This document shows positions 35,562 through 44,784 of a stretch of DNA of 64,000 nt, one piece after another. The DNA lies in assembly GCA_964458705.1 (NCBI GenBank), contig CAYWKD010000012.1, forward strand, positions 1-64,000, written 5' to 3'. Each line of letters starts with the position of its first letter. Positions within the stretch are counted from its first letter, which is position 1. The translations under genes and the position numbers were made by a program. Below the pieces are notes generated by a model. That model was not told the DNA's origin. It did not search any database and saw nothing but the letters and a program-made list of their open reading frames with translations. The stretch comes from JAAUTG01 sp964458705. Its GTDB lineage: Bacteria > Bacteroidota > Bacteroidia > Chitinophagales > Saprospiraceae.

Positions 35562-36947
35562 TTGGCTTTAATCAAATCAATTTCTGGCATTCGTGGCACA
35601 ATAGGCGGTGCCGTCGGTGATAACCTCACGCCACAAGATATCGTAGAGTGTACTGCTGCATTCGGTTATTGGACCTTACAAAAGACGAACAACCCCAAGA
35701 TTGTAGTTGGCAGAGATGCACGTATTTCAGGAGAACTTGTCAATAACCTAGTCGTCAGCACGTTGAGAATGCTGGGAATTCATGTAGTTGACTTAGGGCT
35801 TTCTACTACACCAACCGTAGAAATAGCAGTGCCAGCAGAGCAAGCAGGTGCAGGAATTATACTGACGGCAAGTCATAATCCTAAGCACTGGAACGCCTTG
35901 AAATTTTTAAACGAAAAAGGTGAATTCATCTCCGCTCAAGACGGAGCAGATGTTTTACAACTAATTGATGATGGCACAATCGACTATGCAGAAGTTAATA
36001 AGCTGGGAGGCTATGAGTATAGAACCGACTACATTCAGAAGCACATTGACCAAATATTAGCACTACCTACGGTTGATGTAGAGGCAATAAAAGCAAAGCC
36101 ATTTAAGATTGTAGTAGATGCCGTCAACTCAACAGGAGCAATCTCCATTCCTCCCTTATTGATGCAACTGAACTGCGAAGTAATTTTACTGAATGGTGAA
36201 ACGACTGGCGACTTTGCCCACAATCCCGAACCACGCCCCGATCACCTAATAGAATTATCAAAAGCAGTGGTCAAGCACAACGCTGACCTAGGTATTGCTG
36301 TTGACCCAGACGTTGATCGCCTTGCTTTTATTGCTGAAAACGGAGAACCATTCGATGAGGAATATACCCTTGTAGCTATTGCGGATTATGTTTTGAAGCA
36401 TCAACCGGGCAGCACTGTTTCTAACCTCTCCTCTACTAGAGCATTGCGAGATGTAACCGAAAAACACGGTCAGACTTACACAGCCGCTGCGGTCGGCGAA
36501 GTAAACGTAGTAACGAAAATGAAAGCAACCAACGCAACAATAGGTGGCGAAGGAAATGGCGGTGTCATCTATCCAGCCTTGCACTATGGTCGCGATGCAA
36601 TGGTAGGTGTAGCTTTGTTTCTATCTCATCTAGCACATTTCGGAAAAAGTGTATCTGCGCTACGCCAGACGTACCCAAGTTATCATATTTCAAAAAATAA
36701 AATTGATCGTTCCCCTGAGCTAGACCTAGAAAACATATTCGATAAGCTAAAAGAACGATACAAACATGCCGATTTGAATACGATTGATGGCTTGAAAATC
36801 GACTTGGAGGAGGGCTGGATTCACTTGCGAAAATCAAACACAGAGCCAATCATAAGGATATATACAGAGGGTAGCTCAAAGGTCATTGCCGAAAATTTAG
36901 CCAATAAAATTAAGTCAGATATGTCTGAGATTATGCGTAGCAGCTAA
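35562..36947 (+). CDS. glmM: Phosphoglucosamine mutase
   Basis: Converts glucosamine-6-phosphate to glucosamine-1-phosphate for UDP-GlcNAc synthesis, upstream of the Mur pathway encoded in this window. 461 aa. The phosphoserine loop TASHNPKHWNALKF, metal loop DPDVDRLAF and sugar loop GGEGNGGVIYP are clear, as is the C-terminal phosphate loop RKSNTEPIIRIY. The start is TTG followed by ALIKSISGIRGTIGG, the usual N-terminus of this Bacteroidota family; there is no nearby ATG. Confidence 0.9.
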   Translation: MALIKSISGIRGTIGGAVGDNLTPQDIVECTAAFGYWTLQKTNNPKIVVGRDARISGELVNNLVVSTLRMLGIHVVDLGLSTTPTVEIAVPAEQAGAGIILTASHNPKHWNALKFLNEKGEFISAQDGADVLQLIDDGTIDYAEVNKLGGYEYRTDYIQKHIDQILALPTVDVEAIKAKPFKIVVDAVNSTGAISIPPLLMQLNCEVILLNGETTGDFAHNPEPRPDHLIELSKAVVKHNADLGIAVDPDVDRLAFIAENGEPFDEEYTLVAIADYVLKHQPGSTVSNLSSTRALRDVTEKHGQTYTAAAVGEVNVVTKMKATNATIGGEGNGGVIYPALHYGRDAMVGVALFLSHLAHFGKSVSALRQTYPSYHISKNKIDRSPELDLENIFDKLKERYKHADLNTIDGLKIDLEEGWIHLRKSNTEPIIRIYTEGSSKVIAENLANKIKSDMSEIMRSS

Positions 36948-37007
36948 GCCTAGCTCACCGAACATAATCAGTTACTATTGTAAAACAAAAAGCAATCTGC
37001 TTCGAGC

Positions 37008-37799
37008 ATGAAGATTTTTTTTTCTGAGAGTAATAGTGATTATTCTTCTTACACCTTTAATTATACTATCTATTGCATAGCGGAAAATATTGAAGAACTA
37101 CCTGCAATTTACAATCAAGGCTTTTTGCCTTACTCTAGTGATGCCAGCATCCACCATGAAATTTTTTATCTCGCTCGAAGTCTTCGAGTGAACCTAGCTG
37201 ACTTTACTGATTCTTCTGAAAATAGAAGAGTAGATCGAAAACTAGCCCCACTCAATATTTCCATTGATTTAGTTCCCAAAACTGATATTTCACCAGAAAA
37301 TGCTGAGTTTCTTCATTTTTGTATGAGCTATGCTAAAGAAAGATTCTCTAATAATTCAATGAATAAAGCGCGCTTCAAATATATTTTAAGCCGAGCAATT
37401 GGCACGCATTGGCTTCGATTTTCAATAGAGGATCAGCCAGTAGCTTATGTATTGGCAGCTTTACACGGCAAAATCTTCCATTACTGGTATGCCTTTCTTG
37501 ATCGCACTTTAATGGCGGATTATCCCTTGGGAAAATGGGTCATGTGGCGCAGCATACAATGGGCAAAAGATCAGCAACTCGATCAAGTCTATCTAGGAAC
37601 TTGCTACGGTCAGTCCGCACTCTACAAAGCAAGGGACTTCAAAGGGCTCACTTTTTTTGATGGCACGAAATGGAACAGCGATACTAAATTACTCAAACAA
37701 CTTTGCAAAAGCGATAACGAACCGCTCCCAAAAGATCGCTTCAAACTCACTGATGAACCTAATAAAATCATTAACGACATTTTAGCTACACAACCCTAA
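37008..37799 (+). CDS. GNAT-fold protein, arginyl-tRNA-protein transferase-like
   Basis: 263 aa, cytosolic. The C-terminal half (FKYILSRAIGTHWLRFSIEDQPVAYVLAAL ... YWYAFLDRTLMADYPLGKWVMWRSIQWAKDQQLDQVYLGTC) has the order of elements of ATE-type aminoacyl-tRNA-protein transferases: a 'YVLA' strand, a 'YPLG' turn, then 'VYLGT' and a 'YKA(R)DF(K)G' segment. Such enzymes add an amino acid to protein N-termini. The N-terminal part is unusual and lacks the usual Cys cluster. A generic acyltransferase of the same fold is the alternative. Starts 61 bp after glmM. Confidence 0.5.
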   Translation: MKIFFSESNSDYSSYTFNYTIYCIAENIEELPAIYNQGFLPYSSDASIHHEIFYLARSLRVNLADFTDSSENRRVDRKLAPLNISIDLVPKTDISPENAEFLHFCMSYAKERFSNNSMNKARFKYILSRAIGTHWLRFSIEDQPVAYVLAALHGKIFHYWYAFLDRTLMADYPLGKWVMWRSIQWAKDQQLDQVYLGTCYGQSALYKARDFKGLTFFDGTKWNSDTKLLKQLCKSDNEPLPKDRFKLTDEPNKIINDILATQP

Positions 37800-37888
37800 C
37801 ACAAAACAAATTCAATATCAGTTACCCAATCTTTAAATGGTAAATATCAAATTTGCTAAAACGAGTATGGATTAGTGCTTGAAGTGAT

Positions 37889-37896
37889 TACCTTTG
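37889..37896 (+). promoter_or_regulatory. Promoter box of ndk
   Basis: TACCTTTG matches the Bacteroidota -7 consensus TAnnTTTG and lies 50 bp upstream of the ndk ATG, in the gap after 37799. Confidence 0.55.
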
Positions 37897-37946
37897 CGCT
37901 GAAATTAGAAAATTATCTATTCCAATAACTTATAAAAGCACAAACA

Positions 37947-38366
37947 ATGGCTGGAAATAGAACATTTACAATGATTAAGCCAGATGCTGTAAAAGCAGGA
38001 CACATCGGCGCAATTCTTCACAAAATTAATGAAGCAGGATTTCGCATTGTCGCTATGAAACTGACCCACCTGTCAAAAGAAAAAGCAGGGGAGTTTTATG
38101 CCGTACACAAAGAGCGTCCTTTTTATGGCGAATTAGTAGGCTTCATGTCTTCAGGACCTATCGTTGCAGCTATTTTAGAAAAAGACAACGCAGTCGCAGA
38201 TTTCAGGGAACTCATCGGAGCAACCAACCCGGCAGAAGCAAAAGAAGGTACTATCCGTGCTTTGTACGCTACTAGCATTGGCGAAAACGCCGTTCATGGT
38301 TCTGATTCTGACGAAAATGCAGCTATCGAAGGTAACTTCCACTTTGCTGGAACGGAGCTGTTTTAA
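37947..38366 (+). CDS. ndk: Nucleoside diphosphate kinase
   Basis: Transfers the gamma-phosphate between nucleoside triphosphates and diphosphates. 139 aa, full length. TFTMIKPDAVKAGHIG (residues 5-20), the ERPFYGELVGFMSSGP block and NAVHGSDSDENAAIE with the catalytic His (near residue 117) are all present. The stop is 16 bp from the convergent deoxynucleoside kinase gene, with no obvious terminator between them. Confidence 0.97.
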   Translation: MAGNRTFTMIKPDAVKAGHIGAILHKINEAGFRIVAMKLTHLSKEKAGEFYAVHKERPFYGELVGFMSSGPIVAAILEKDNAVADFRELIGATNPAEAKEGTIRALYATSIGENAVHGSDSDENAAIEGNFHFAGTELF

Positions 38367-38382
38367 TTGCAATCCTTAATGT

Positions 38383-39030
38383 TTAAAACAACTTAATGTG
38401 ATGAATACGAGTTGAGTACGGCTGCTGAATAGTAGCTACAATGGCTTCGTATTCATCTCTATTTTCCCAAAACTTCGTTTGATCCACATACAGCACCAAA
38501 ACTGGAATATCAGTAACCGATTTGATGTAATTGAAGTAAGCATTTTGAATGCGCTCCAAATATTCGGGCTCTATTTGTTGCTCAAAACTCCTTCCTCTAT
38601 GCTTTATATTACTCAGCAAATCTTCTACCGAGCGATGTAGATAAACCAATAAGTCAGGTGTTTTGAAAGTAGCATTTAGAATGTTGTACAATCTTTGAAA
38701 CAATCGAAGTTCCTCTGCACCTAAATTAATTTGAGCAAAAAGTAAAGTCTTTATGAAAGAGTAATCAGACACCATCAACTGATCGAATAAGCTCTGCTGA
38801 GCTAGGTTTTGTTGCAATTGCTTGTAGCGTTCCGTCATAAAAAACAGCTCTACTGGAAAAGCATATCGATCTGGGTCTTGATAAAAAGAAGACAAGAACG
38901 GATTATCAGCAAACTCCTCAAGAATCAGCGAGCAATCATAATCCTCTGCCATCATGTTGCAAAGCGTTGTTTTGCCTGCTCCAATATTACCTTCAATAGC
39001 GATGTAGCGATATGGAAATTCATTCTTCAT
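38383..39030 (-). CDS. Deoxynucleoside kinase
   Basis: Phosphorylates deoxynucleosides for salvage. 215 aa: the P-loop IEGNIGAGKTTLCNMMAED (residues 13-31), LEEFADNPFLSSFYQDP, VSDYSFIKTLLFAQINL (DRS-like site reads SDYS) and the lid RSVEDLLSNIKHRGRSFEQ. It overlaps the 3' end of folK by 11 bases, so the two are translated from one message. Base specificity cannot be read off. Confidence 0.88.
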   Translation of the reverse strand: MKNEFPYRYIAIEGNIGAGKTTLCNMMAEDYDCSLILEEFADNPFLSSFYQDPDRYAFPVELFFMTERYKQLQQNLAQQSLFDQLMVSDYSFIKTLLFAQINLGAEELRLFQRLYNILNATFKTPDLLVYLHRSVEDLLSNIKHRGRSFEQQIEPEYLERIQNAYFNYIKSVTDIPVLVLYVDQTKFWENRDEYEAIVATIQQPYSTRIHHIKLF

Positions 39031-39514
39031 CTAGCTGTATTACTTCAAGCCTATCTTCTGACGCAATGTAAAGTTCTTCAATAGTCTTTCCTAGCAATGG
39101 GTGCATCCAATCAGATGCAATTTCTAGCATAGGAATCAGTACAAAATTACGATTTTGAATTTCTGGATGAGGAATTATTAAATCTTTCTCCCTAACTACT
39201 TGCTCATCATAAAACAAAATGTCAATATCAATAATGCGTTCCCCCCATTTTTCTTTTCGTACCCTCCCTAATTGTTCCTCAATATCTTGAATCCTTAGCA
39301 GCACCTGCAATGGCGCTAAGTGCGTCTCTACTTTTAGCACCTGATTATAAAAGGTAGGCTGATTAGTGATGCCCCATGCTTCCGTCTCATATATCTTTGA
39401 CTGAGCAACGATCTCACCAATTAGTTGGACGATTAATTCATTGGCTTTTAATAAGTTTTGATGTTTATTACCCAGATTAGTACCTGTTTGTAGAAAAATT
39501 ACACTCAATTCCAT
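39020..39514 (-). CDS. folK: 2-amino-4-hydroxy-6-hydroxymethyldihydropteridine pyrophosphokinase
   Basis: Folate-pathway HPPK. 164 aa. GTNLGNKHQNL (substrate loop), YETEAWG, FYNQVLKVET, RVRKEKWGERIIDIDILFYDE (with the R-W-G-R-x-I-D-x-D core) and IIPHPEIQNRNFVLIPMLEI are diagnostic. It is followed, with an 11-base overlap, by the deoxynucleoside kinase, an order that I recall as common in Bacteroidota. Confidence 0.94.
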   Translation of the reverse strand: MELSVIFLQTGTNLGNKHQNLLKANELIVQLIGEIVAQSKIYETEAWGITNQPTFYNQVLKVETHLAPLQVLLRIQDIEEQLGRVRKEKWGERIIDIDILFYDEQVVREKDLIIPHPEIQNRNFVLIPMLEIASDWMHPLLGKTIEELYIASEDRLEVIQLDEE

Positions 39515-39541
39515 TTATTTTTGTTCAATGTAAGTAAAGGA

Positions 39542-39610
39542 ACGAAATTGTTTATGGGTTTAGATTGTTTATTTACTATTAATGGGATTATTATATTGCT
39601 AAACGTTTAG
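39542..39610. repeat. Dispersed intergenic repeat, copy 1
   Basis: About 69 bases upstream of guaA that align by eye with 53966-54048 upstream of the 444-aa gene: both start ACGAAATTGTTT, share TTGTTTA and GATTATTATAT, and end TTAAACATTTA or TAAACGTTTA. Copy 2 carries about 15 extra bases in the middle. Confidence 0.45.
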
Positions 39611-39674
39611 GCAAATAAACATACTAAGTCTCTACCAAACCGCCTATTCCTATGAATAACCTGACCTAAATATG

Positions 39675-39682
39675 TATCTTTG
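39675..39682 (+). promoter_or_regulatory. Promoter box very close to the guaA start
   Basis: TATCTTTG matches TAnnTTTG and ends 4 bp before the ATG at 39687. With a start site ~7 bp downstream the guaA mRNA would be leaderless or nearly so. This also argues for 39687 rather than 39672 as the start. Confidence 0.45.
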
Positions 39683-39686
39683 CTGT

Positions 39687-41216
39687 ATGTTAGAAAAAAT
39701 CTTAATACTTGATTTTGGTTCTCAATATACACAGCTCATCGCTAGAAGAGTCAGAGAACTTGACGTTTACTGCGAAATTATTCCTTTCAATAGGGTTATT
39801 CAATTCGATGACTCCGTCAAGGGAATTATTCTTTCAGGTAGCCCATTTTCAGTTACAGATAAAAATGCTTTGACAGTAAACTTGCAGCCTTTGCTAAATA
39901 GCCAACTTCCAATACTGGGCATATGCTACGGAGCGCAATACATGGCTAAAGTATTTGGCGGCAGTGTGCAACCTTCTGCCAAGCGAGAATATGGCAAAGC
40001 CAATCTAGCTAGCATAAAGCAAAGTGCTTTATTTGAAAACGTCAATATAGGTTCTCAAGTATGGATGTCGCACGGGGATACCATCATGGCATTGCCCGCT
40101 GATTTGGAGGTGTTGGCAAGTACGAGTAGCATTGATGTAGCTGCTTACAAAAAACAAGGCAGCGAAATATACGGCATACAATTTCACCCAGAAGTAACCC
40201 ATAGTTTAGATGGCAAGCAGTTGTTAAGCAATTTTGTCGTTGGAATTTGTAAATGCCAGAGCAACTGGTCGGCAGAAGCATTTCTTGATCTAACAATTGA
40301 AGAACTAAAAAATAAAATCGGGACGGATAAAGTTCTAATGGGGCTTTCTGGTGGTGTAGATTCAACCGTTGCTGCCAGTATTTTGCAGGAAGCCATTGGA
40401 GATCAATTAATTAGCATCTTTGTCAACAATGGCTTATTGCGAAAAAATGAATTTGCAGAAGTGCTAAAAGCTTACGAAGCAATGCACCTAAACGTAGTAG
40501 GCGTGGATGCTAGTGATCGCTTTTTATCAGAACTAAGCGGTGTATCTGACCCCGAACAAAAGCGCAAGATTATTGGTCGAGTTTTTATAGAAGTCTTTGA
40601 AGCAGAAGCAAGTAAGCTAGAAAATATTGAATGGTTGGGGCAGGGAACGATCTATCCAGACGTTATTGAATCTGTTTCCGTGCATGGTCCTTCGGTTACG
40701 ATTAAATCGCATCACAATGTTGGAGGCTTACCCGAAAAATTACAGCTAAAAATAGTCGAGCCACTCCGCATGCTCTTCAAAGACGAGGTGCGAAAAGTGG
40801 GAGCTGAGTTGCCTATACCAAGTACTATACTAGGTCGTCATCCATTTCCTGGACCAGGTTTGGCGATAAGAATTTTAGGGGACATCACAGCAGAAAGAGT
40901 GTCTTTACTACAAGAAGCCGATGCCATTTTCATAGAAGGTCTCAAAGAGTATGGCCTCTACGATCAAGTCTGGCAAGCAGGAGCAATACTCCTCCCCGTC
41001 AAGTCCGTTGGTGTAATGGGCGATGAGCGAACCTACGAGCAAGCAGTAGCATTGCGCTGCGTCAATTCAGTGGATGGCATGACCGCAGAGTGGAGTCCTC
41101 TGCCTTATGACTTTTTGGCGCATATTTCAACAAAAATTATTAATTCAGTTAAAGGTATCAACAGAGTTGTCTATGACATCAGTACAAAACCTCCCGCTAC
41201 TATTGAGTGGGAATAA
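39687..41216 (+). CDS. guaA: GMP synthase (glutamine-hydrolysing)
   Basis: Makes GMP from XMP. 509 aa from the ATG at 39687, matching the family N-terminus (LEKILILDFGSQYTQLIARRVRE); the upstream Met at 39672 would lie over the promoter box. The glutaminase half has the nucleophile in LGICYGAQYMA and FHPEVTHS; the synthetase half has the P-loop GLSGGVDSTVAA and the C-terminal XMP site with the end VYDISTKPPATIEWE. Its 3' end overlaps the next lipoprotein gene by 44 bases. Confidence 0.96.
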   Translation: MLEKILILDFGSQYTQLIARRVRELDVYCEIIPFNRVIQFDDSVKGIILSGSPFSVTDKNALTVNLQPLLNSQLPILGICYGAQYMAKVFGGSVQPSAKREYGKANLASIKQSALFENVNIGSQVWMSHGDTIMALPADLEVLASTSSIDVAAYKKQGSEIYGIQFHPEVTHSLDGKQLLSNFVVGICKCQSNWSAEAFLDLTIEELKNKIGTDKVLMGLSGGVDSTVAASILQEAIGDQLISIFVNNGLLRKNEFAEVLKAYEAMHLNVVGVDASDRFLSELSGVSDPEQKRKIIGRVFIEVFEAEASKLENIEWLGQGTIYPDVIESVSVHGPSVTIKSHHNVGGLPEKLQLKIVEPLRMLFKDEVRKVGAELPIPSTILGRHPFPGPGLAIRILGDITAERVSLLQEADAIFIEGLKEYGLYDQVWQAGAILLPVKSVGVMGDERTYEQAVALRCVNSVDGMTAEWSPLPYDFLAHISTKIINSVKGINRVVYDISTKPPATIEWE

Positions 41217-42654
41217 AACGACAATCATAGGTTTATTTTGCTTGGCTTTACTAAGCTCATGCGATCTTTTTAAACCGTTACAAGTACCACCTTCTACGGA
41301 GAAAGAAGAAAAAGAGGAAGACCTCGGCGAAATAGGAGGAGGAAGAGTCTATAATCCAGAAACGGGCGAGTTTGAATCAGCCGACGATGTGCTAGTGGAA
41401 AAAATGGACACCATTCGCTGGCGAGATATTTCTACAACTAGTTATCCACCCATTACTTCTGAGGGTGCAACAGCCGATACAGATGACGGCGTCATCGCAG
41501 AAGGAGAGCGTGGTACTATCTATTTGGAGTCGTACAACGTTGGAATACTACTCCCCTTTTTCACAGATCGCTTCAACGAAAGAGAAGAAAATCTCGATCG
41601 TAGATCATTGTGGGCAATTGAATTTTACTCGGGCGCAAAACTAGCACTCGACCAACTAAACACCGAAGGAATCAACCTGAATATATCGGTTTATGACACA
41701 AAAGCAGATGCAAGAGCCACAGAGCAGTTGCTCAGAAATGAGATGGAGTTCCTGCCCAATGCCCATTTACTGATGGGTACAGTGCGAGGGGAAAATGCTA
41801 AAATAGTAGCAAATTATGCCAAAGAAAACAAAATCCCTTTCATCTCCCCATTTAGTGCCAGCTCAGGTGTAACAAACGATAATCCTTATTACATTCAAGT
41901 GAATCCCACACTAGGAACACACCTAGAGCGAATTACCAAGCATTTGAGAGATAATTATAATAGCGATCAAGTCATTATTGTTACACAAAACGACCGATCG
42001 CAATTTGATCGAATGCAGTATATCCAACAAGTAAATTCAGCACTAGCGGGAAGCGATTTTGCACCTACTTTTGAACATTTGACTATTAGCGACGACAGTC
42101 CAAATTTGGCTAGTACTGATCTGACAAAATTCGTTCGTACAGGTCGAGAAACCGTGTTTTTCTTGCCACTTTGGGAAGATAAGCAATTCATCTACGCCTT
42201 TTTGAGAAAGGCTTTTATTGCCAACCAGAACAATCCAGTCGTCATCTATGGCATGCCACAATGGAAATCATTTGAGGATGTGGACTACAACTATTACGAG
42301 AACCTCTCTGTGCATATAAGTAGCGAATTTTATATTGATCTTTACAAAACGGATATTCGGGCTTTCAAAAAACGCTATTTTGATACCTATGGGAAAGTCC
42401 CAAGTGCTGAATCCTATCGGGGCTACGATGATATGCTCTATTTTGGTAGAATGCTCAATCAACGAGGCACTAACTTTACTGCCTTTTTTGAAGAAGAACA
42501 ACAAGCCTATTTCCATACAAAGTTCGAGTTTGCACCAGTAGCGGAGGAAACCCAAAATACAAGAAGAAACGAGCTACCCACTACCAAGCGCATTGAAAAT
42601 AAATTTGTACATATCCTCAAATTTGAGAATTTCTATTTTCAGCCTGTGAACTAG
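41173..42654 (+). CDS. Periplasmic substrate-binding-like lipoprotein
   Basis: 493 aa from ATG 41173, with a lipobox LLSSC (Cys near 30). A TTG at 41203 would give a shorter, equally good signal peptide and cut the overlap with guaA to 14 bases. An acidic linker (about 35-110) precedes a type I periplasmic-binding-protein domain: VGILLPFFTDRF, GAKLALDQLNTEGINLNISVYDTKADA, NAHLLMGTVRGENAKIVANYAKENKIPFISPFSASSG. These resemble Leu/Ile/Val-binding proteins. No ABC permease is nearby, so it may be a receptor or structural lipoprotein rather than a transporter part. Confidence 0.75.
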   Translation: MTSVQNLPLLLSGNKTTIIGLFCLALLSSCDLFKPLQVPPSTEKEEKEEDLGEIGGGRVYNPETGEFESADDVLVEKMDTIRWRDISTTSYPPITSEGATADTDDGVIAEGERGTIYLESYNVGILLPFFTDRFNEREENLDRRSLWAIEFYSGAKLALDQLNTEGINLNISVYDTKADARATEQLLRNEMEFLPNAHLLMGTVRGENAKIVANYAKENKIPFISPFSASSGVTNDNPYYIQVNPTLGTHLERITKHLRDNYNSDQVIIVTQNDRSQFDRMQYIQQVNSALAGSDFAPTFEHLTISDDSPNLASTDLTKFVRTGRETVFFLPLWEDKQFIYAFLRKAFIANQNNPVVIYGMPQWKSFEDVDYNYYENLSVHISSEFYIDLYKTDIRAFKKRYFDTYGKVPSAESYRGYDDMLYFGRMLNQRGTNFTAFFEEEQQAYFHTKFEFAPVAEETQNTRRNELPTTKRIENKFVHILKFENFYFQPVN

Positions 42655-42659
42655 ATAGC

Positions 42660-42692
42660 ATAAGGACTGTTTTTTTATTAAACAGTCCTTAT
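42660..42692 (+). terminator. Hairpin whose 3' arm covers a start codon
   Basis: A perfect 13-bp stem (42660-42672 with 42680-42692) and 7-base loop with internal T run. It ends the lipoprotein gene, but its right arm includes the first two bases of the ATG (42691) of the cytochrome gene, so folded RNA would hide that start. Confidence 0.65.
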
Positions 42693-43086
42693 GTTTAAAT
42701 TTACGCTTTGCAGCATATTTCTTTTTGCGCTACTGTTCGCTTGTCAGTCCAATCCATACCAACAAGGCGAGTGGCTTTACCTAAATAACTGTGCCAACTG
42801 CCACATGGACGATGGCTCGGGTTTAGGGACAAACATCCCACCACTCGCTCAAACAGACTATCTTCCCAAACACAGAGACGATCTTGCCTGCATTATTCGA
42901 TACGGCATTCAAGACACCCTCATCGTGAATGGTAAACTATATAGCCAGCCGATGGCAGGCATTACCAAGCTCAACGAAACAGAAATCACCAATATCATCA
43001 ACTATATCCACCATGCTTGGGGCAATGATCTGCCCGCTATTTCTATCAAAGACGTCAAAGCACATTTGGATCGCTGTGAAAACTAG
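42691..43086 (+). CDS. Small c-type cytochrome lipoprotein
   Basis: 131 aa. Signal peptide with lipobox LFAC (Cys near 18), then YLNNCANCHMDDGSGLGTNIPPLA with one CxxCH haem c site (CANCH, about residues 33-37). MAGITKLNETEITNIINYIHHAWGN is the usual C-terminal helix with the distal Met (QPMAG) upstream. Predicted to carry electrons in the periplasm while tethered to a membrane. Start codon lies in a hairpin arm. Confidence 0.85.
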   Translation: MFKFTLCSIFLFALLFACQSNPYQQGEWLYLNNCANCHMDDGSGLGTNIPPLAQTDYLPKHRDDLACIIRYGIQDTLIVNGKLYSQPMAGITKLNETEITNIINYIHHAWGNDLPAISIKDVKAHLDRCEN

Positions 43087-43206
43087 ATGTTATGCAGTGT
43101 TCATTCGCCCTATCAACGTATCAACAAAACCAAAAATTATTTTCTAGCAGTGTAGTGCAACTAGCTCCTAGACGAAAAAAGTTATAGAGGAATCCGTAAT
43201 CGCCAT

Positions 43207-44670
43207 TTAAACCACTACGGCTGCTTCTTCCGCCACTAACTGCTTCAGAAATTGCAAATAGGCATCTACCTCTGCTTTATGCGTTCTAAAACCCAATACG
43301 CACAAACGAATCCAGTAAGTCTCCGCAATCGTGGTGGATGAAACAAAGAAGCGACCATCACTCCATATCTTTTGCAATAGGACTTTGTTATAAGTATTAG
43401 CATCGCCATATTTTGGTACAAATCGGTAGGTTGCTATGGACAGTTCAGGATAAGGCCCAACTTCAAAACCTAGCTTCTGAACTTCCTCATGAAAGTATCT
43501 TGTCAATAATATTTTTTCACTCAGCGCTGCTTTGAAGGGAGCTTCACCAACCAATTGTAGAGGTAGCCATAGCCTCAAGCCTCTAAAATGCTTTGATAGC
43601 TCAATTGAAAGATCGTTAGGCGTGGGTTCTACATCGCTTTCAGCATCTTGCAAATAATTAGCTTTGAAGGAATTAGCATGATACAAGGTAGCAATATCTT
43701 TCACCAAAACTGCACCCAAACCATAGGGCAAGAAAAAACCTTTATGTGGGTCAAGAGTAATGCTATCCGCCTGCTCTATTCCCTTGAATTGATCTCGGAC
43801 AGTTGTGCCATCTTCATTTTCTACTTCTGCCATTAAGAATGCTCCTCCGTAGGCGGCATCAACATGAAACCAAAGGTTGTGTTCCTGAGCAACTTGAGCA
43901 ATTTTCTCTAGCGGATCAATAATACCCACATCGGTGGTACCTGCTGAAGCCACTACCAAAAACGGATTTAAGCCCGCTGATTTATCCATTTCTATGAAGT
44001 CTTGAAGCGCATCCAATCGCATTTTCAAGCAGTCATCCATCGGTACTTCTCGAATGATAACATCTCGCAGACCTGCTGTTCGCAAGGCTTTTAATACACA
44101 ATGGTGCACCTGTCTTGTAAAATACACCACAGAGGTTTCTACTTCTTTTGAGCGAATATTTTTCCAATCGCGCGCCGCAGTGATCGCCGTAAGATTAGCG
44201 ACGGAGCCACCCGAGGTCAAATTGCCAAAAGCCTGTTCGCCAGTATATCCAGCTAGTTGACACAACCAGCGAATCACTTGGTTTTCAATACGCACTGCTC
44301 CAGGATTAGCAAAGTACATGCCCGCATAAGGATTGGTTACGGCTGCCAGATAATCCGCCATAGCAGAGTGAAAAAGCCCCCCTCCTGGTATGTAACCAAA
44401 ATGGCGCGCAGAAGGTGGATTAATATTCACTTCACTCACACTGCGTTGGTACAAGTCTAGTATGGACTCCATACTCATCGCTTGACCGACTGGCGTTTCA
44501 GAGATCGCCACGCCTTCATGTTCGTTTTGATAAAATGATTTTTGCTGAGGTAAGGTACGCAAAAATTGCTCTGAATGCCTCAACAGTGCTTCCATCCAAT
44601 CTGCACGTTGTGCAATTGTTGTCTCTAACTGTCGTGCAGTGGATTCTAATTGTTTTATTTGATCTAGCAT
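43207..44670 (-). CDS. PLP-dependent group II decarboxylase
   Basis: 487 aa. Amino-acid decarboxylase of the aromatic-L-amino-acid/glutamate group. TSGGSVANLTAITAARD, VASAGTTDVGIIDPL, WFHVDAAYGGAFLM and SITLDPHKGFFLPYGLGAVLVKD, with the PLP-binding Lys in DPHKG, are clear. The C-terminal domain continues to the end without gaps. Substrate cannot be fixed; tryptophan, tyrosine, DOPA and phenylalanine are the usual options for such sequences. Convergent with the cytochrome gene. Confidence 0.9.
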   Translation of the reverse strand: MLDQIKQLESTARQLETTIAQRADWMEALLRHSEQFLRTLPQQKSFYQNEHEGVAISETPVGQAMSMESILDLYQRSVSEVNINPPSARHFGYIPGGGLFHSAMADYLAAVTNPYAGMYFANPGAVRIENQVIRWLCQLAGYTGEQAFGNLTSGGSVANLTAITAARDWKNIRSKEVETSVVYFTRQVHHCVLKALRTAGLRDVIIREVPMDDCLKMRLDALQDFIEMDKSAGLNPFLVVASAGTTDVGIIDPLEKIAQVAQEHNLWFHVDAAYGGAFLMAEVENEDGTTVRDQFKGIEQADSITLDPHKGFFLPYGLGAVLVKDIATLYHANSFKANYLQDAESDVEPTPNDLSIELSKHFRGLRLWLPLQLVGEAPFKAALSEKILLTRYFHEEVQKLGFEVGPYPELSIATYRFVPKYGDANTYNKVLLQKIWSDGRFFVSSTTIAETYWIRLCVLGFRTHKAEVDAYLQFLKQLVAEEAAVVV

Positions 44671-44784
44671 GATTTTACTTGGTTAGTTCCTATTCATCAA
44701 CGCTCTAATTTAATTTTGGTTAGACCACTGTAAGATATTTTTTGCCAAATATAAATTTGTTAACATAGTATAAAAATTATGTAA

